This document shows, piece by piece, positions 26,501 to 36,342 of a stretch of 64,000 bases of DNA. The stretch spans positions 248,001-312,000 of the forward strand of contig JAMXBD010000696.1 in NCBI GenBank assembly GCA_024138025.1, read 5' to 3'. Below the pieces are notes generated by a model. The model did not search any database and was not told the DNA's origin. It worked only from the letters and a program-made list of their open reading frames with translations. The stretch comes from Combretum micranthum (lineage: Eukaryota; Streptophyta; Magnoliopsida; Myrtales; Combretaceae). How positions within the stretch are numbered: position 1 is the stretch's first letter; every line of letters starts with the position of its first letter. Position numbers and translations under genes: made by a program.

Positions 26501-26782
26501 AAGTCCCACTCAACACTCTTTTTCCCCACAGCTTTTAACTCTGCACCAATGGAGCATTATCCACTCCTATCTTAAGTCTACTTTCCATTTACTCAATAGC
26601 AAACTCATAAAACAATTTATATTTCTGAATTCTAATTCTTATACACACCCCAACTAAAACTAAAAGGCCAACAAGTATATATTACATTGCTCACAATAAT
26701 AGTATTCAGCCAATCTAAACAAACTGCATAGTAAGATTTAAAAGGCTAAAGTTAAACCTTGATGATCTTCTTCATTCTCCAT
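17512..26782 (-). CDS. SPL: SBP-box transcription factor of the SPL1/SPL12 class, frameshifted in exon 9
   Basis: Eleven coding exons (- strand order): 26782-26758, 26540-26009, 25403-25222, 21574-21084, 20189-20115, 20007-19900, 19805-19688, 19596-19455, 19371-19222, 18998-18369, 17940-17512. All junctions are GT-AG, and phases agree except at exons 9/10. The product is about 960 residues, normal for this class. After an acidic/aromatic N-terminus ([14 protein letters not shown]) comes the SBP domain, about 140-215. Its zinc ligands are C140/C145/C162/H165 and C181/C184/H188/C200, with a basic nuclear signal at 197-212. The middle carries the conserved [12 protein letters not shown] block, followed by ankyrin-like sequence ([11 protein letters not shown]) and a C-terminal hydrophobic helix ([19 protein letters not shown]). 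Exon 9 lacks one base near 19235. The shifted frame stops at 18919-18917. The SPL1/12 class is not a known miR156 target. Confidence 0.9.
19231..19238 (-). pseudogene. One-base deletion in SPL exon 9
   Basis: The family's conserved stretch S-G-R-G-F-I-E, joined to V-E-D at the next exon, is present at DNA level. Here TCTGGAGAGGCTTCATTGAG reads S-G-E-A-S-L-R. One A appears to be missing after GGA. Exon 9 (150 nt) then ends in phase 2, while exon 10 must be entered in phase 0. A weak alternative donor (TCT|GTTATG, exon ending at 19218) would restore the frame with six altered residues. Confidence 0.75.
20422..20689. repeat. Direct 13-bp repeats bounding a 242-bp intron insertion
   Basis: TTCCTTTATGGTA occurs at 20422-20434 and exactly again at 20677-20689, inside SPL intron 4 (20190-21083). 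This could be a target duplication of an inserted element. The enclosed sequence has no convincing inverted ends. Confidence 0.4.
20830..20851. repeat. (AT)n microsatellite in SPL intron 4
   Basis: About 11 uninterrupted AT units. Confidence 0.9.
21743..21965. mobile_element. MITE in SPL intron 3, possibly Mutator-like
   Basis: The ends GGTTGTCAAAATCG and CGATTTTGACAACC are a perfect 14-bp inverted pair spanning 21754-21952. They are flanked by direct repeats CAACTACCTTA (21743-21753) and CAACTACCTA (21956-21965). A 9-10 bp duplication suggests a Mutator-type MITE, but three extra bases (ATA) separate the right end from its repeat. Confidence 0.6.
22040..22440 (-). repeat. Two tRNA-derived SINE remnants in SPL intron 3
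   Basis: On the - strand, AGTTCAAATCC (22057-22047) and AGATTTGAATCCC (22370-22358) resemble RNA polymerase III B boxes. Each is preceded by GCATGAAGTCTG or GCATGGAACTTG wording. A boxes and tails are too decayed to set limits. Confidence 0.4.
22690..22880 (+). repeat. Imperfect tandem repeats of a TTGTATTGTATTGAGTTGTAG phrase
   Basis: Three to four decayed units of roughly 42 bp with the shared core GTATTG(A/T)GTT.TAGCCATAT. They lie immediately upstream of the putative solo LTR. Confidence 0.6.
22880..23150 (+). mobile_element. Probable solo Copia-type LTR in SPL intron 3
   Basis: A compact promoter-like layout is visible. TATAAATAG at 23014-23022 is followed by a purine-rich leader and AAACCCTAG. 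The element ends at CCCCACA (23150). The heptamer GTTGCAT occurs at 22873-22879 and again directly after the right end at 23151-23157, consistent with a target duplication. The left edge does not begin with a clean TG, so the boundary is uncertain. Confidence 0.5.
23403..23685. mobile_element. Candidate MITE in SPL intron 3
   Basis: The left wording CGTTTTTTGGTTCAATAGAATGG and right wording CATTCTTCTCAACCAAATGCGACG are roughly inverted. Internal GGAATA...TATTCC blocks add self-complementarity. The terminal duplication is not clear. Confidence 0.35.
25597..25984. mobile_element. Tourist-like (PIF/Harbinger) MITE in SPL intron 2
   Basis: The ends TGCTGTGTTTG and CAAACACAGGC are near-perfect inverted repeats of the G-G-C-C-T-G-T-T-T-G type. 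They are flanked by TAA at 25597-25599 and TAA at 25982-25984, the 3-bp TWA duplication of PIF/Harbinger elements. The 382-bp body has no coding capacity. Confidence 0.65.
26541..26757 (-). other. SPL intron 1, defining a 25-nt first coding exon
   Basis: No ATG lies in frame between the upstream stop (26557-26555) and the conserved [14 protein letters not shown] block. An ATG at 26782-26780 opens eight codons (M-E-N-E-E-D-H-Q) plus one base before the donor GTTTAAC at 26757. The acceptor TTGGTGCAG ends at 26541 and rejoins the frame exactly. Family members normally begin ME-, which supports this model, but the microexon needs transcript evidence. Confidence 0.6.
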
Positions 26783-27720
26783 AATCCTAAAAACCCAGGA
26801 ACAGTACACTAACACAACTATAGATCCAAATAAGATCAACCCACATGCCAAAATCACTCCAATTGCATAATTCAACACTAAAGGTACAAAATTTCTACCT
26901 CAATTACGCCAATTTTTCAGTTTTCAATATTGGAATCTTTCTTCAATCAACTCAAACCCAAAAATTAGTACATTAACACATACAAGTAAGACCAACCCAG
27001 ATGCCAAAATCACCTCAATTAGACCATTCAACAACAAAATTCAAAAAAGATAAGAAAAAGGGAAAAAAAACATCTTTCTCCTTATATCACTTCAAGCTAA
27101 AAATCCTAAAACCCAATTCAACAAAAAACTCAAAAACTAAAATCAGATATATACACTAAAAACAAGCTATGTAGCATATAAGCTTGTTGTGATTGGAGAC
27201 CAGAACAGGAAATGGAATATGGTTTCTGAAGAGAGGAGAAGATTTAGGAAAAGAGTAGAGAAAAGGTTGATACAATACAAAAACAGTGGGTGCTTTTTTT
27301 ATTCATTTTTTAATCTTTTTTTTTAGTTGAGAAAGTGAAAGAGGCAAGAGCATAAGCATAGTACAATAATTTAGTAGTGTTTTCTTTTTCCTTCTCTTTC
27401 TCGTTTTTTCTTTTCCTTTTCCAATTTTTTTCCCCCTTCTCTCTCATAGGACGCAGTAAGAGGAATCTACCTGGGACTGAGTCCCACATAACTGCTGACG
27501 TCCATGTCCATGCCTCACTTCGCCCATTAGGCGACTGTCCAAAGTTAACCAAGGGAAAGGAAAAACAAAAACTCCTTTTTTTTGCCCCTACGAAACAGTA
27601 GGTTACAGCTTGCCCACGGAAGATAGGAACACCTAACCTAACCGCATGATGCGGCACATGCAGGAGAAGAGAGAGGTATGTAGGTGGTCCTCCGACCACC
27701 CATCTATTTTCCATAGGAAA
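26783..27720 (-). other. Upstream region of the SPL gene
   Basis: Likely 5' leader and promoter. A polypyrimidine/polypurine tract spans about 27378-27440. The stretch 27440-27720 is GC-richer than its surroundings. The 134-codon - strand frame at 27310-27714 is low-complexity (Lys/Glu repeats from the tract) and has no recognised domain. No clear TATA box was identified. Confidence 0.4.
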
Positions 27721-27881
27721 TAGGCTTTAATTGTACTGATTGTAATGTAAGTTAATAGATAAATTTTATTGTTTTGACTAATGTTGTTAGGCTTTCAAGA
27801 GATTTCACCGGACATCATAGAGAATTAAGAATCAATGTTAAAACTGATTGAATTAAGGTTGAATCAAACCATTTTAAAGGT

Positions 27882-27955
27882 CAAATCAAGTTCAATTAAA
27901 TAGGTTAATCCGGGTTTACAAATCAAGTTCAATTAGATAGGTTAATCCGGGTTTA
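27882..27955. repeat. 37-bp tandem repeat, two units
   Basis: Units 27882-27918 and 27919-27955 differ at one position. Each starts CAAATCAAGTTCAATTA and ends AATCCGGGTTTA. Confidence 0.9.
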
Positions 27956-29255
27956 ATACCGATTTTGATGATGAAAAAAGTTTTTATCTTCTTCTCATTT
28001 TCTTAATGGGATTGATCTGTTAGTTATTTAACTATCTAAATTCATATTTAATTGAAAGGCAAAAAAAAATTCATATCTAATCGCAAGTGTATCACTAAAA
28101 TACCATCACCATTCTTGAAGCCACAAAATTTATCTAAATATATCATGAAAACTCTTGAATTATCACTTGCAAATCCATTTCTTTTTATTGATTCAATTCA
28201 TCTCTAATGCCCAACAATAATTCTAGTTTTCCTTTCCCAATATTGCACAAGTCACCATATAAATTTGGTTTCGATTGAAATATAAATTGATATGATGTAT
28301 AACCAATAAAACGATAAAAAAAAATGTTAAATTAGGATTTTGATATTGGGCATGGATTCTAAATAATGTGGTCCATGGCTCTGGATTATTTTTTATTTTT
28401 TGAAGAAGTAGGATCAGGATTCGATTCTTTGTTTCAAAATTAGATCAACAGATTATACTTCTAGATTTTCTTTTTTCTAACTTTATGAACAACGTGACCT
28501 TTTATTTTTCTTTTTTGACCAACTTTCCAAGGAATAATAGTGTCCGGGGTTAACATTATACACTAATTAATTTATTATTTTCATCCATTAGGTTTGACAG
28601 CTTTTTTAAGTCCAAAAACTTACCCTTAATAGCTTGTTGACTTGGCCATATTGAATAAGGAAAATTAAATTCTAATTCAATAAAAATATAATAGGAATAT
28701 AATGGCTATTATAATGTTATTTTGTTGTAAAAAATAAAACAAATAATTATTAGAGTAAAAGGTAAAATATCTTTAATACCCCTTGTTTTTATTATAGAGA
28801 AAAGATAATTATACATATGATATTTTCAAAACAGGAGCATTTATTATAAAGTTGAAAAATAAATCATCGAATGACAATTGATGAGTGTGGATACATGAAT
28901 TACTATTCATAATTTTATCTAATAATAATTCATTATAAGCTGTAACGACAAAAAAGTTTGTTCTCTCACTATTTTCTATAATTATATACACTTTCTTTTC
29001 TTCCACAACAAAATCCTTTTAAAAATGAGAAGAATTTGTATTAGTGAATAAAAGATATTCCCTTGTTCCTTGTTTTTTTTTTTTTTTTGTTTCCATATTT
29101 GGCACTCATCAATTGGGCTTGTACTTCGCCAACTTTAAATGCCCATCGTTTTTTCATAGCACAAGCTTTATCACGAGAAAATAAATTAGAGATATCTAAA
29201 CCACTCAGTTTTATTTATTTTATTATTTTGACAATATAGCCCTAAATAAATTAGT

Positions 29256-29302
29256 GTGTTTCTTAGTGGCCAAAAAAAAAAAAAAAAAAAAGCGTGTTTC
29301 TT
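29256..29302 (+). repeat. Poly(A) tract between short direct repeats (retroposon tail remnant)
   Basis: GTGTTTCTT occurs at 29256-29264 and 29294-29302. Between them lie AGTGGCC and 20 A. The TGGCC-A(n) junction is the same as at the 3' end of the SINE at 16.7-16.8 kb. This looks like an extremely 5'-truncated SINE copy. Confidence 0.45.
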
Positions 29303-30959
29303 TTATCTATTGGAACCATCCCAAAAGAAATCTCAAATAATTTGTTCCAATCCTTGATACCAAATTTTAGTGGTAACTTAGCGACTTGCATACAATATTT
29401 AGGTAAAGATTATAGCACTAATTTGATTAGTACTGATCTAATTATCTATTATCATACATAGATGATTTCCTTTCCACCAGCAAAGTTATTATTATTTTTG
29501 AAATAATCTTAATTTGGTTGAGGATTTCATTCTTTTATCATCCAATAAATGAGGAAGAACTGAACTTAACACGTCTCACTTGAGAGATCAGCAAATATGT
29601 CACTAAACTACAAAACCATCAATAAAAAGAGAATTTTTTTTATTCCCAAAACTTCCACCAATTTCTACTTTTAACTCCAGAATTTGAATTGTTAAAAAAG
29701 GAAACCTCAAGATTTGGTTTTATTAACATATCTGATTTGAACACTCGGCAAAGCAAGAAATTTTAGTTTGATATTTGTCTTAGAAGCTTTGAAGTTTGGC
29801 CATTAAAATGGTATCGTAATCAAACAAATTATATTATTGTTCCAGTTCAATTCATCTGATGGGTTTTCATGTTCCTTTGTCGGCTTTTCCTTTTCAATTA
29901 AATGGCTTAAAAAATCCTAAAGTTAGAAAGAAAAGGTAGGGAAGATTAGATCCCCATACTTGACTTCTCATGTAGGTTTGAATTTTTCTAAAGGCGATCT
30001 ATCAAGTATAAATCAACAGAAATGGAGGCTATCAGCTTTATCTACCAACCTAGAGAATTTAAACTAACCAGAGTCAAAAAAATAATTTTTTATTATCTAA
30101 TATGATGTCATCTTTAACACAGTTCCCTGGCGACAATTCCAAAGTCTAAGCAAATGCACGGGTCAATCCTTAAGCATAAAAGGAAAAGTAAAAAGGATGT
30201 CAAGGTTCTCTCTGAAGAAACGTTTCTCTATGCATTTGTAAAAAATATTTTAAGATAAAAACTATTAAAATAAAATACGTGAGTGAAGAGAAAAAAAAAA
30301 TTACAAGATGTAAAAAAAAAAAAAAACCATTCTACATGTCTGTTTGGATGATCTTTTTTTATTTGTATATGTATAAAAAATATTACATGTATAATATAGT
30401 TTTAAAAAAGTTATAAAAAACCAAATTGTGAAAAAAAAATTACATAAATAGTATCATTGTATCGCATCTTGAAAATACAATACAATTCTTTTTTTTTTAA
30501 ATTGCATTAGTGTCGCATGTTCAACACGCGTCACTCGTGTAATTATTAAATGTATATTGCATGACCAACATATGATACATAGTTAGACTTATATCGCATA
30601 TTAGTTAACTGATACACCTATTTTTATAAGTTTATCCGAATAGATCGCTATATCGTATGTTAGAAATATGATATTTGTGTAAATTTTTGTGTCTCATCTT
30701 CAACATGCCACATAATAATAGTAGTTTTGTAATTTTTTTTCTCCAAGTTATATTTATGTAATTTTTTTCTCAAAAACATTAGACATGTTTTTCACCTTAT
30801 CTGTATCCGTATAAAAACAATATATATAAGGGGAGTAGAAGAGGTGGTGGGGGGTTGGGGGAAGGGGAGAATTATGAGAAATACTTTAATTTTTCCTAGA
30901 TATCAAAACGTTAATCCATCAAAGTCTCCCATCGTTTTATTTTTTTAAATCTTTTTTTG

Positions 30960-31187
30960 ACAAATGTCACTGATGTAGAAAGAAATTGATGAAAAACATA
31001 TGAATATGATGTTAAAATGACCACAGTATGATGAAACAAACATACCTATAATTTACTACTGAAATTAGATAACATGGCAACAAGAATAGTGGTCATTTAC
31101 GAAAATGGCATCTTTGGCTTTTGTTCTTATGATTATTGATCGGTCTTCCACTAATAGAGTAAATTACCAAAATCTATATCGTGGTTA
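30960..31187 (+). repeat. Promoter/first-exon segment, copy A (left part)
   Basis: Colinear with 51000-51215 and 44890-45065. Shared text includes the AGAAATTGATGAAAAACATATGAA block and, around the ATG at 31074, wording like GTGGTCATTT-ACG-AAATGGC. The Copia element interrupts this copy at 31188. The right half resumes at 44498. Confidence 0.6.
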
Positions 31188-31710
31188 AGTTGATGAAAGT
31201 GACTATCCACATGAAAAATAATGGAGGAAATGATTGGAATGGGGAAGTATTTAAAGTTTTGTCCACATGGAAAATTTAGTAAATCATGGGGCATTTACAA
31301 GCAATAAAAGGTTCTCTTTTTAGTTGATTATCCAAAGAATTTGTAGCTTGGCTTTCTAAAGAAATTATTTCTTTCTCTTTTGTAATATTTCATTTTTGTA
31401 TTCCTTTATGTAATTCAAGCTTTGGTAGTGTCTAGGGAGTTGGCATAATTGGCCGAACCTGTTAATTTTGGTTCTTTTTTTATTGTTCTTTTGATAGCCA
31501 TTATAGAGTATAATTCTAGTTTAATTTATTGTGCTATTGAATTACATTTAGAAGGAATAGTTAAAGAGATTGGATTTTAAATGGAATTTGTTTCTGCCTC
31601 TAATATTTCCAAAGAATTAACTCAGTGTGATTTTTCATTACAAAATTTACTCTCTTACATCTATAAATTATATATATTTGGTGGTTGAAATATTACATTA
31701 ATTCACAACA
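31188..31710 (+). repeat. 5' LTR of the Copia retrotransposon
   Basis: Colinear with the 3' LTR at 43960-44497 along its whole length (shared TTGATGAAAGTG, AATAATGGAGGAAATGATTG, TAGTTGATTATCC and TTTGTAATATTTCA). The copies differ by many substitutions and indels, indicating age. It ends CAACA. The expected initial T of TGTTG is A here. The flanking 5 bp are GGTTA on the left and AGTCA after the 3' LTR, a poor target-duplication match. Confidence 0.85.
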
Positions 31711-31711
31711 A

Positions 31712-31725
31712 TTGGTATCGGAGCC
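31712..31725 (+). promoter_or_regulatory. Primer-binding site of the Copia element (initiator tRNA-Met)
   Basis: TTGGTATCGGAGCC directly follows the 5' LTR. It matches the usual TTGGTATCAGAGC complement of the initiator tRNA-Met 3' end, with one change. Confidence 0.85.
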
Positions 31726-31992
31726 AAATTATTTAGTATGCTTTGTGGTCGCAGTGTTATTGGATCTTTACAATCATAAAAGATTTCTTTAGGTTATTGG
31801 GCATCAAAGTCAAGGATTACTCGTAGTGCTCTATGGTTGCAGTTTTGTTTGATCTTCCACTTCCACATCAAAAAAAGATTTCTTCGGCTATTAGCATCCG
31901 CATTGAAGGTTATTGAAGGACAGTTACATACAAAATGGGGGAAAATATTAGGAAAATTTGTTCCATTATCTTCCATTTATGCAAAAACCATT

Positions 31993-34900
31993 GTGACAAA
32001 ATCAAAACTTGCAGTAGAGATTTTTTAGTGGATCAGGTGTCATACCTACAAGGTATTCTAGTTGTATTAATGCATCATGTAACTAACTCAGGCCTCCATA
32101 TAGGTACATGAGGATTATACAACTAACATGCCCTATGACGTGGATAAATATAACAGGATTGAAGATCATACAGAATAGGAAATCATTGCACAATATAAGT
32201 CAAATATAGAATGACTTACAAAAGTCCATAGTTAGCACACAATATATCAAACCATGTCATTAAGGTCTTCCATTTCATATTACATTTGTCACAAGAGGCC
32301 TCAAAAGACTTGCAAAATATAAACATATACTAATACAAATGTTTGTCTTCATACTTCATCACATCGACAAAATCCTCTCTTAAAACCATAATTACATAAT
32401 TCTATTCACTATACTAATGTCCACTTAATCTTGATCTCAGTTTTCCTCTTAATCATATAAACAACAATCTAAAAGAGCATGAGTATGAGAATAAGCTCAG
32501 TGAATAATAGAATATTAACACAGTTCAATAAAATCATATAAGTTTCCATTAACAATCATATGATATGCAACAATTAGACATATGTTACAAACATAGTTTG
32601 GATGACCGGAATCCAAATTTGTGGAGATTTATGCCCTCTCTTTGGGGTTGAAGGAATAATTCAAGTAATTCATGTCCATGAGAACCCAAAACTCCTTTTC
32701 CAAACTCATTTATTATGTGTAAATAAATATAATATATTTTCTCCACTTCACTTAGAACTTGGAAATTCCACTAAGTATTAATACTCTAAGGTCAACTCTA
32801 ACTCAGGAGACATCATTCGGTGTCTACTTAGTTCTTGTGAAGTTGACAACCTTATAGTAACCTTAACCAGATTCATTGGATTATCTAATAAGTATTATCA
32901 TAGAATCGAAATATTAATACGCAACATGAATACCATACTGATGCAATTTATGATGTCATGCAATGCATGATAGTTTAAATTTAAGAGTCTAATAAGCTTT
33001 ACTCCATATTAATTAGTGACCACTTCAACTTCAAACAATCATTGATTCAAACTACATAATCAATATCAAACAATTAGTTATCACTTTGAATTTTTAAGCT
33101 TTTCAATCACATAATAACAAATAACATGCAATACTCTCCATCCTCATGTATTTCACCAGTTTTAGTTATAATTAAGACTATATACCACTATATTACAATC
33201 ATAAATAATGTGAGAAGATTTTAGTTATTCAATAGTACATCTTGGCTAGTCATCGTAATAGTCAAATGCAAAGTCCAAATCTTGATTCGTAGATCCTATG
33301 AACAATAAACAAGAGTTGCTAAGAATAACTTGATATAATCTTAAACTATACTCTATGATCTATCTTCAATTCAGTTCTATAAAGGACCTTAATCAATCTA
33401 ACTCATCTTAACTCATTCCTAACTATATAGATTCTCTAACCTATCATATTAATTATTATTTATCTATTTTATTTTAATATTTTTTTAAGAATACGAGCAG
33501 GTGCATGACCATGCTTTACCCTATATTTCCTTTATATGAGAAACATGCCCAAAACACAACATCACAACTCATTGTGTTTCAATCGTGTGATTTTAATAAG
33601 AGAGAAGTATGGCATGATAGGATAAGTTGTGTTCTCGCCATGTTTCTCTTATAACATAAAACATGCAGGGAGCAGAAAGACATACGGGGAGATATATGAG
33701 ACCGTGTTCCAGCCATGCTATTTTGGAAATACATGCATAAAACAACAGGGAGAAGCACGGCATGATACATTCAACTGTGCTTCCTTTTAAATATGAAACA
33801 AGACCAAAAACAACATCCTCTATTTTTCTGCGCTTTTTGCTTTGTTTTAACTTCAAAAACTTCACTTAAATAACTACCTATTTGCATCATAATCTCCACA
33901 TCTAGCATCTTAACAGCAACAAACAACTTATATCTTGACTTAAACACTTCCAAATATGTATTTTTAACTCATCTTACTTTAAAACATGACATGAATCATC
34001 TAACCTATGCCTATATACACACACTTATATTGTCACTACATGTTTACATTTTCAAATTCGCATACATGATCCAAAGTCCTTCCAACAACTTTAAATTGGC
34101 ATTATACCAACATATATCTACTACACTAACCCTACATAAACCAATGTCAACAACTAACTAAGCCTATGATATCCATGATTTAAGACTTATACTGATACCA
34201 TCAATATCATCACCAACTTCACCTATCTAACGTCAAAACTCATAACAACCTTATATTCGAATTTAACCATCTAGGGCATATAAATACACCAACTTGCTAC
34301 ACAAAATTAACAAAGCAAAAGTATGTATAGCTTAACAAGATAAGTTTTGACTTGTTGATAGAGGTATAACTTGAGTTATAGTAGAATTGTAAAGAAAGGA
34401 GGAAAAAAGGTTTTGCGTGTGTGCGCGAGCTTGTGAATGGCACCTACTAGGATAGAATAAGAAGAATTTTTTGCTAACAAAGTGATAATTATTTTATATA
34501 ATTAAGTTTAAGCTAAAAAAAATTATATAATTAAGTAAAGTATATTTGACTTTTGTGGCATAAAAAATTATTGTGTGTGCAAGTGTATGCTACTTATGGT
34601 GGGATTCATACATTAGCCTTAATGATGCTACAATATTTAAAATAAGATTTATATTAATACAAAGTTTAAATACGAGTTCGTAAGGAAAAATTTAGAAAGC
34701 ATACATTAATAATTCACTCTAAATTGATTTGTTAGAATTTTGGAATTTCTATTCTTATTTAGCTTGTTCTACTCAAATCAACATAAATAAATCTAATAAC
34801 CACACCCTTCATTCCAAACTATTTTTTTACTTTCATATTGATTTTCAACTTCTAATTTTTAATTTAACTTAGTGAAAAACTTGAGGATTACATCAGGCCA

Positions 34901-35540
34901 TTTCAATATGTGGCAAAGCGAGGTTTTAGGTGTGCTCTTTCAACAAAATCTAGATATTGACATTGAAGAAAAGAAACCAAATGAGATTAAGGAGAGATAT
35001 GCATTTTTTAAGGAAACCTCTACATATATGTTATGAATAACACTAGAGGAGACGTTTATGAAGAAAAGCAATCAAAATAAGCTCCACATAAAGAAGAGAC
35101 TATTTTGCTTTATTTATTTTCCTGATACCACTATGAATAGTCACATTACCAACTTTAATCAATTGGATACCAATTTGATGAATATAAATGAAACTTTCAA
35201 AGATGAAAATCTAGCTCTAATGTTGCTAGGATCACTTCCTGAGGAGTTTGAGTTTCTAGAAACCGCTCTACTTCATGGGAAGGTTGATGTATATCTTAGT
35301 GAAATATGTGCTGCCTCGTATAGTTATGAACTGAAAAAGAAGGAAAAGCAATGAACTTCTAATGGAGATGCAAAAGCTTTGGTAGTTAAAGGTTGTTCAT
35401 GTAATAAGAGTAATGGAAAGAAGTGGAGATCCAAGTCAAGGCCCAAGCCTAGTAAAGATCAATGTGCCTTCTGTCGGAAAAAGGGACATTGGAAGAAAGA
35501 TTGTCAAAAATTGAAAAATAAGGACAAATCTAATAGATGA
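31993..35540 (+). pseudogene. Copia gag, split by a solo LTR
   Basis: The N-terminal codons begin near 31993, where the expected ATG now reads GTG. They are cut at 32037 and resume at 34893 with the F-x-M-W-Q core typical of Copia gag. A stop follows near 35035. A readable block at 35058-35354 contains the LP-E-F-E-F-L segment. A CCHC zinc knuckle (C-x2-C-x4-H-x4-C) lies at 35463-35504. The gene is broken by stops and the 2.9-kb insertion. Confidence 0.8.
32038..34892. mobile_element. Nested solo LTR (probably Ty3/gypsy) inserted in Copia gag
   Basis: The 2855-bp insertion begins TGTCATACC and ends GGATTACA, with TCAGG at 32033-32037 and again at 34893-34897. Removing it rejoins gag text directly. 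No primer site, gag or pol wording and no internal second copy of the ends were found, so it reads as a solo LTR. Around 33530-33790 it carries repeated GCATGATA / CGTGTT / GCACGGCATG wording, a pattern I associate with gypsy LTRs. Confidence 0.75.
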
Positions 35541-36215
35541 AAGGCTATAGTCGTGTCAAATATAGTTGAGTGTCATGATGTGGAATCAGATCTCTCACTT
35601 GCTACATCATCAACCATCACTTTTGACATATGGATGTTGGATTCAACTTACAATTACCACATGTGTCATCATAAGGATTGGTTCTTTAATTCTAAAGAAA
35701 TAATGGATGAAGTTGTTTACAAAGAAAATAATATCCCTCTTACCAGATATGATTTGGTTCAATTCTCTTGAGAAATTAGGATGGATCAATCATAACCTTA
35801 ACAAGTGATCATTATGTTCCGGAATTGTCAAAGAATCTTATTTCTATAGGAACCTTAGAAGCAAAAGGGCTTGAAATAAGAGCAAAAGATAGAGTAACGA
35901 AGATCATTTTTGGTGCACACATGGTGATGAGGAGAACTAAAGAAAACAACAATCTTTATCACTATTCAGGTAGTACAGTTACAAGGATATTTGTAACAAC
36001 TTCTACAAATAATAATGAGTCATAAGCAACTAGGGTATGGCATTTGCGTTTAGGGCATGCAAGTGAAAAATCCTTAAATTTGCTAAAAAAACAATGATTA
36101 TTGAAAGGAGTATGACCCTGCAAATTAGATTTATGTGAGCATTGCATCAAAGGGTAACAAGCAAGGGTGAAATTTGGAATAACAATCCACAATACTGAAG
36201 GTATTTTGGCTTATG

Positions 36216-36342
36216 TTTGCTCTGATATGTGAGGACCCTCTAAAACAAGTTCTTTAGGAGGGAAACATTATTGGTATATATTTTAGATTATGTTCACTCT
36301 AATATGTGGGGACCCTATAAAACAAGCTCTTTAGAAGGGAAA
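36216..36342 (+). repeat. Local imperfect duplication inside the Copia integrase region
   Basis: A segment of about 51 bp at 36216-36266 (CTGATATGTGAGGACCCT ... GGAGGGAAA) is repeated at 36291-36342 (CTAATATGTGGGGACCCT ... GAAGGGAAA), with 24 bp between. The copies differ at several bases. Confidence 0.75.

Larger units (their letters stand above)
27721..30959. other. Intergenic, no gene recognised
   Basis: AT-rich, with several poly(A)/poly(T) runs. The 30420-30780 part repeats words such as TATCGCAT and ATCGCATCTT, reminiscent of the GATGCGATT-rich pair at 61.4-63.1 kb. Confidence 0.4.

Noticed and set aside
17512..26782. miR156 target site in the SPL gene
   Set aside because: No match was noticed in the exons read, and the SPL1/12 class is known not to carry it.
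27310..27714. 134-codon - strand frame upstream of SPL
   Set aside because: Its C-terminal half is encoded by a polypurine tract (Lys/Glu repeats). It is more likely promoter or leader sequence.
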